Source of the DNA: Neisseriaceae bacterium
GTDB lineage: Bacteria > Pseudomonadota > Gammaproteobacteria > Burkholderiales > Neisseriaceae
Length of the DNA: 23,380 bases
NCBI GenBank assembly: GCA_017446355.1
Contig: JAFSQZ010000028.1
Coordinates: forward strand, 1-23,380
Direction: 5' to 3'
This document shows, piece after piece, positions 23,140 through 23,380 of this stretch. The notes under the pieces are model-generated. The model saw nothing but the letters and a program-made list of their open reading frames with translations, was not told the origin of the DNA and made no database searches. A program made the position numbers and the translations under genes. Positions within the stretch are counted from its first letter, which is position 1, and each line of letters begins with the position of its first letter.

Positions 23140-23168
23140 ATTATGCCACAGAATAAATGCGTTGCCAA
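23140..23168 (-). promoter_or_regulatory. rpsO promoter
   Basis: On the minus strand TTGGCA (23163-23168) and CATAAT (23140-23145) are separated by exactly 17 bases. Confidence 0.7.
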
Positions 23169-23380
23169 CTTTGACCATTCAATTTATTAACCAGTCGTCA
23201 ACAAAAGGGATAGTAAATCAAATTTTCAGGCAGCCTAAAAGTTTTGCAAAACACATTATTCATTATTCGGAAACACAAGAAAATGATAAATTTCACAAAG
23301 ACTTTAATTTACATATTTTATCTAAACTTCAAGAATCATTTATTTTTTCTTAAAAAGTGTTGTTTTTTTGCACAATATAT
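23169..23380. other. Right-edge region without a supported gene
   Basis: AT-rich, with a damaged DUS (TTCAGGCAGCCTAAA, 23225-23239). A + strand frame ends at 23353 with the TAA just before a T-run, but it has no ribosome site and reads through the DUS. Confidence 0.4.

Noticed and set aside
23162..23353. 63-codon + strand frame at the right edge
   Set aside because: It has a TTG start, no ribosome site, begins inside the rpsO promoter and translates a damaged DUS. The end of the frame looks slightly protein-like, but this is not enough.

Overview
The window is chromosomal DNA of a Neisseriaceae bacterium. The evidence is a dense set of DNA uptake sequences (DUS) of the form TTCAGGCWGCCTGAA, plus gene products that match Neisseria families closely (PglL, EarP, MnmE, GrpE, HisE, ATP synthase). 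Copies of the DUS that are damaged on one side keep AGGCTGCCTGAA or TGGCTGCCTGAA far more often than the opposite reading. That is the dialect reported for Simonsiella (AG-simDUS), so Simonsiella or a near relative is the best guess. The DNA is AT-rich.

Layout. 1-507: the 3' part of an unrecognised AT-rich gene. 727-1452 (-): a YebC/PmpR-type regulator. 1700-8607 (+): a complete F1Fo ATP synthase operon atpIBEFHAGDC, with a sigma70-type promoter in front and a strong intrinsic terminator behind. 8654-10226: a gene-poor, very AT-rich island. It holds a decayed 268-bp element with 20-bp terminal inverted repeats, and an orphan gene (9428-10036) preceded by two overlapping palindromes. 10276-12861 (-): grpE with a heat-shock-like promoter, trhP, and an exported thioredoxin-like protein. 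12862-13236: intergenic, with a candidate small structured RNA. 13237-16752 (-): pglL, hisE and ackA. 17269-18267 (-): dusA, divergent from 18428-20960 (+), a tightly coupled earP-rmlD-rmlC operon. 21132-22508 (-): mnmE. 22774-23040 (-): rpsO with its promoter and a structured leader.

How the genes fit together. Most are core housekeeping genes: ATP synthesis, protein folding, translation and tRNA modification (trhP, dusA, mnmE, rpsO), acetate metabolism and histidine synthesis. Two groups concern protein glycosylation. pglL encodes an oligosaccharyltransferase. earP-rmlD-rmlC joins the EF-P arginine rhamnosyltransferase to the last two enzymes that make its donor, dTDP-L-rhamnose. DUS copies are absent from the ATP synthase operon. 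Elsewhere they have been reused as terminator stems, promoter spacers, a stop codon and short coding segments.

I do not see a clear new multi-gene system. The least explained parts are the 9357-9402 palindromes with their orphan gene, the 13132-13198 RNA candidate, the 268-bp inverted-repeat element and a dispersed 60-bp repeat.
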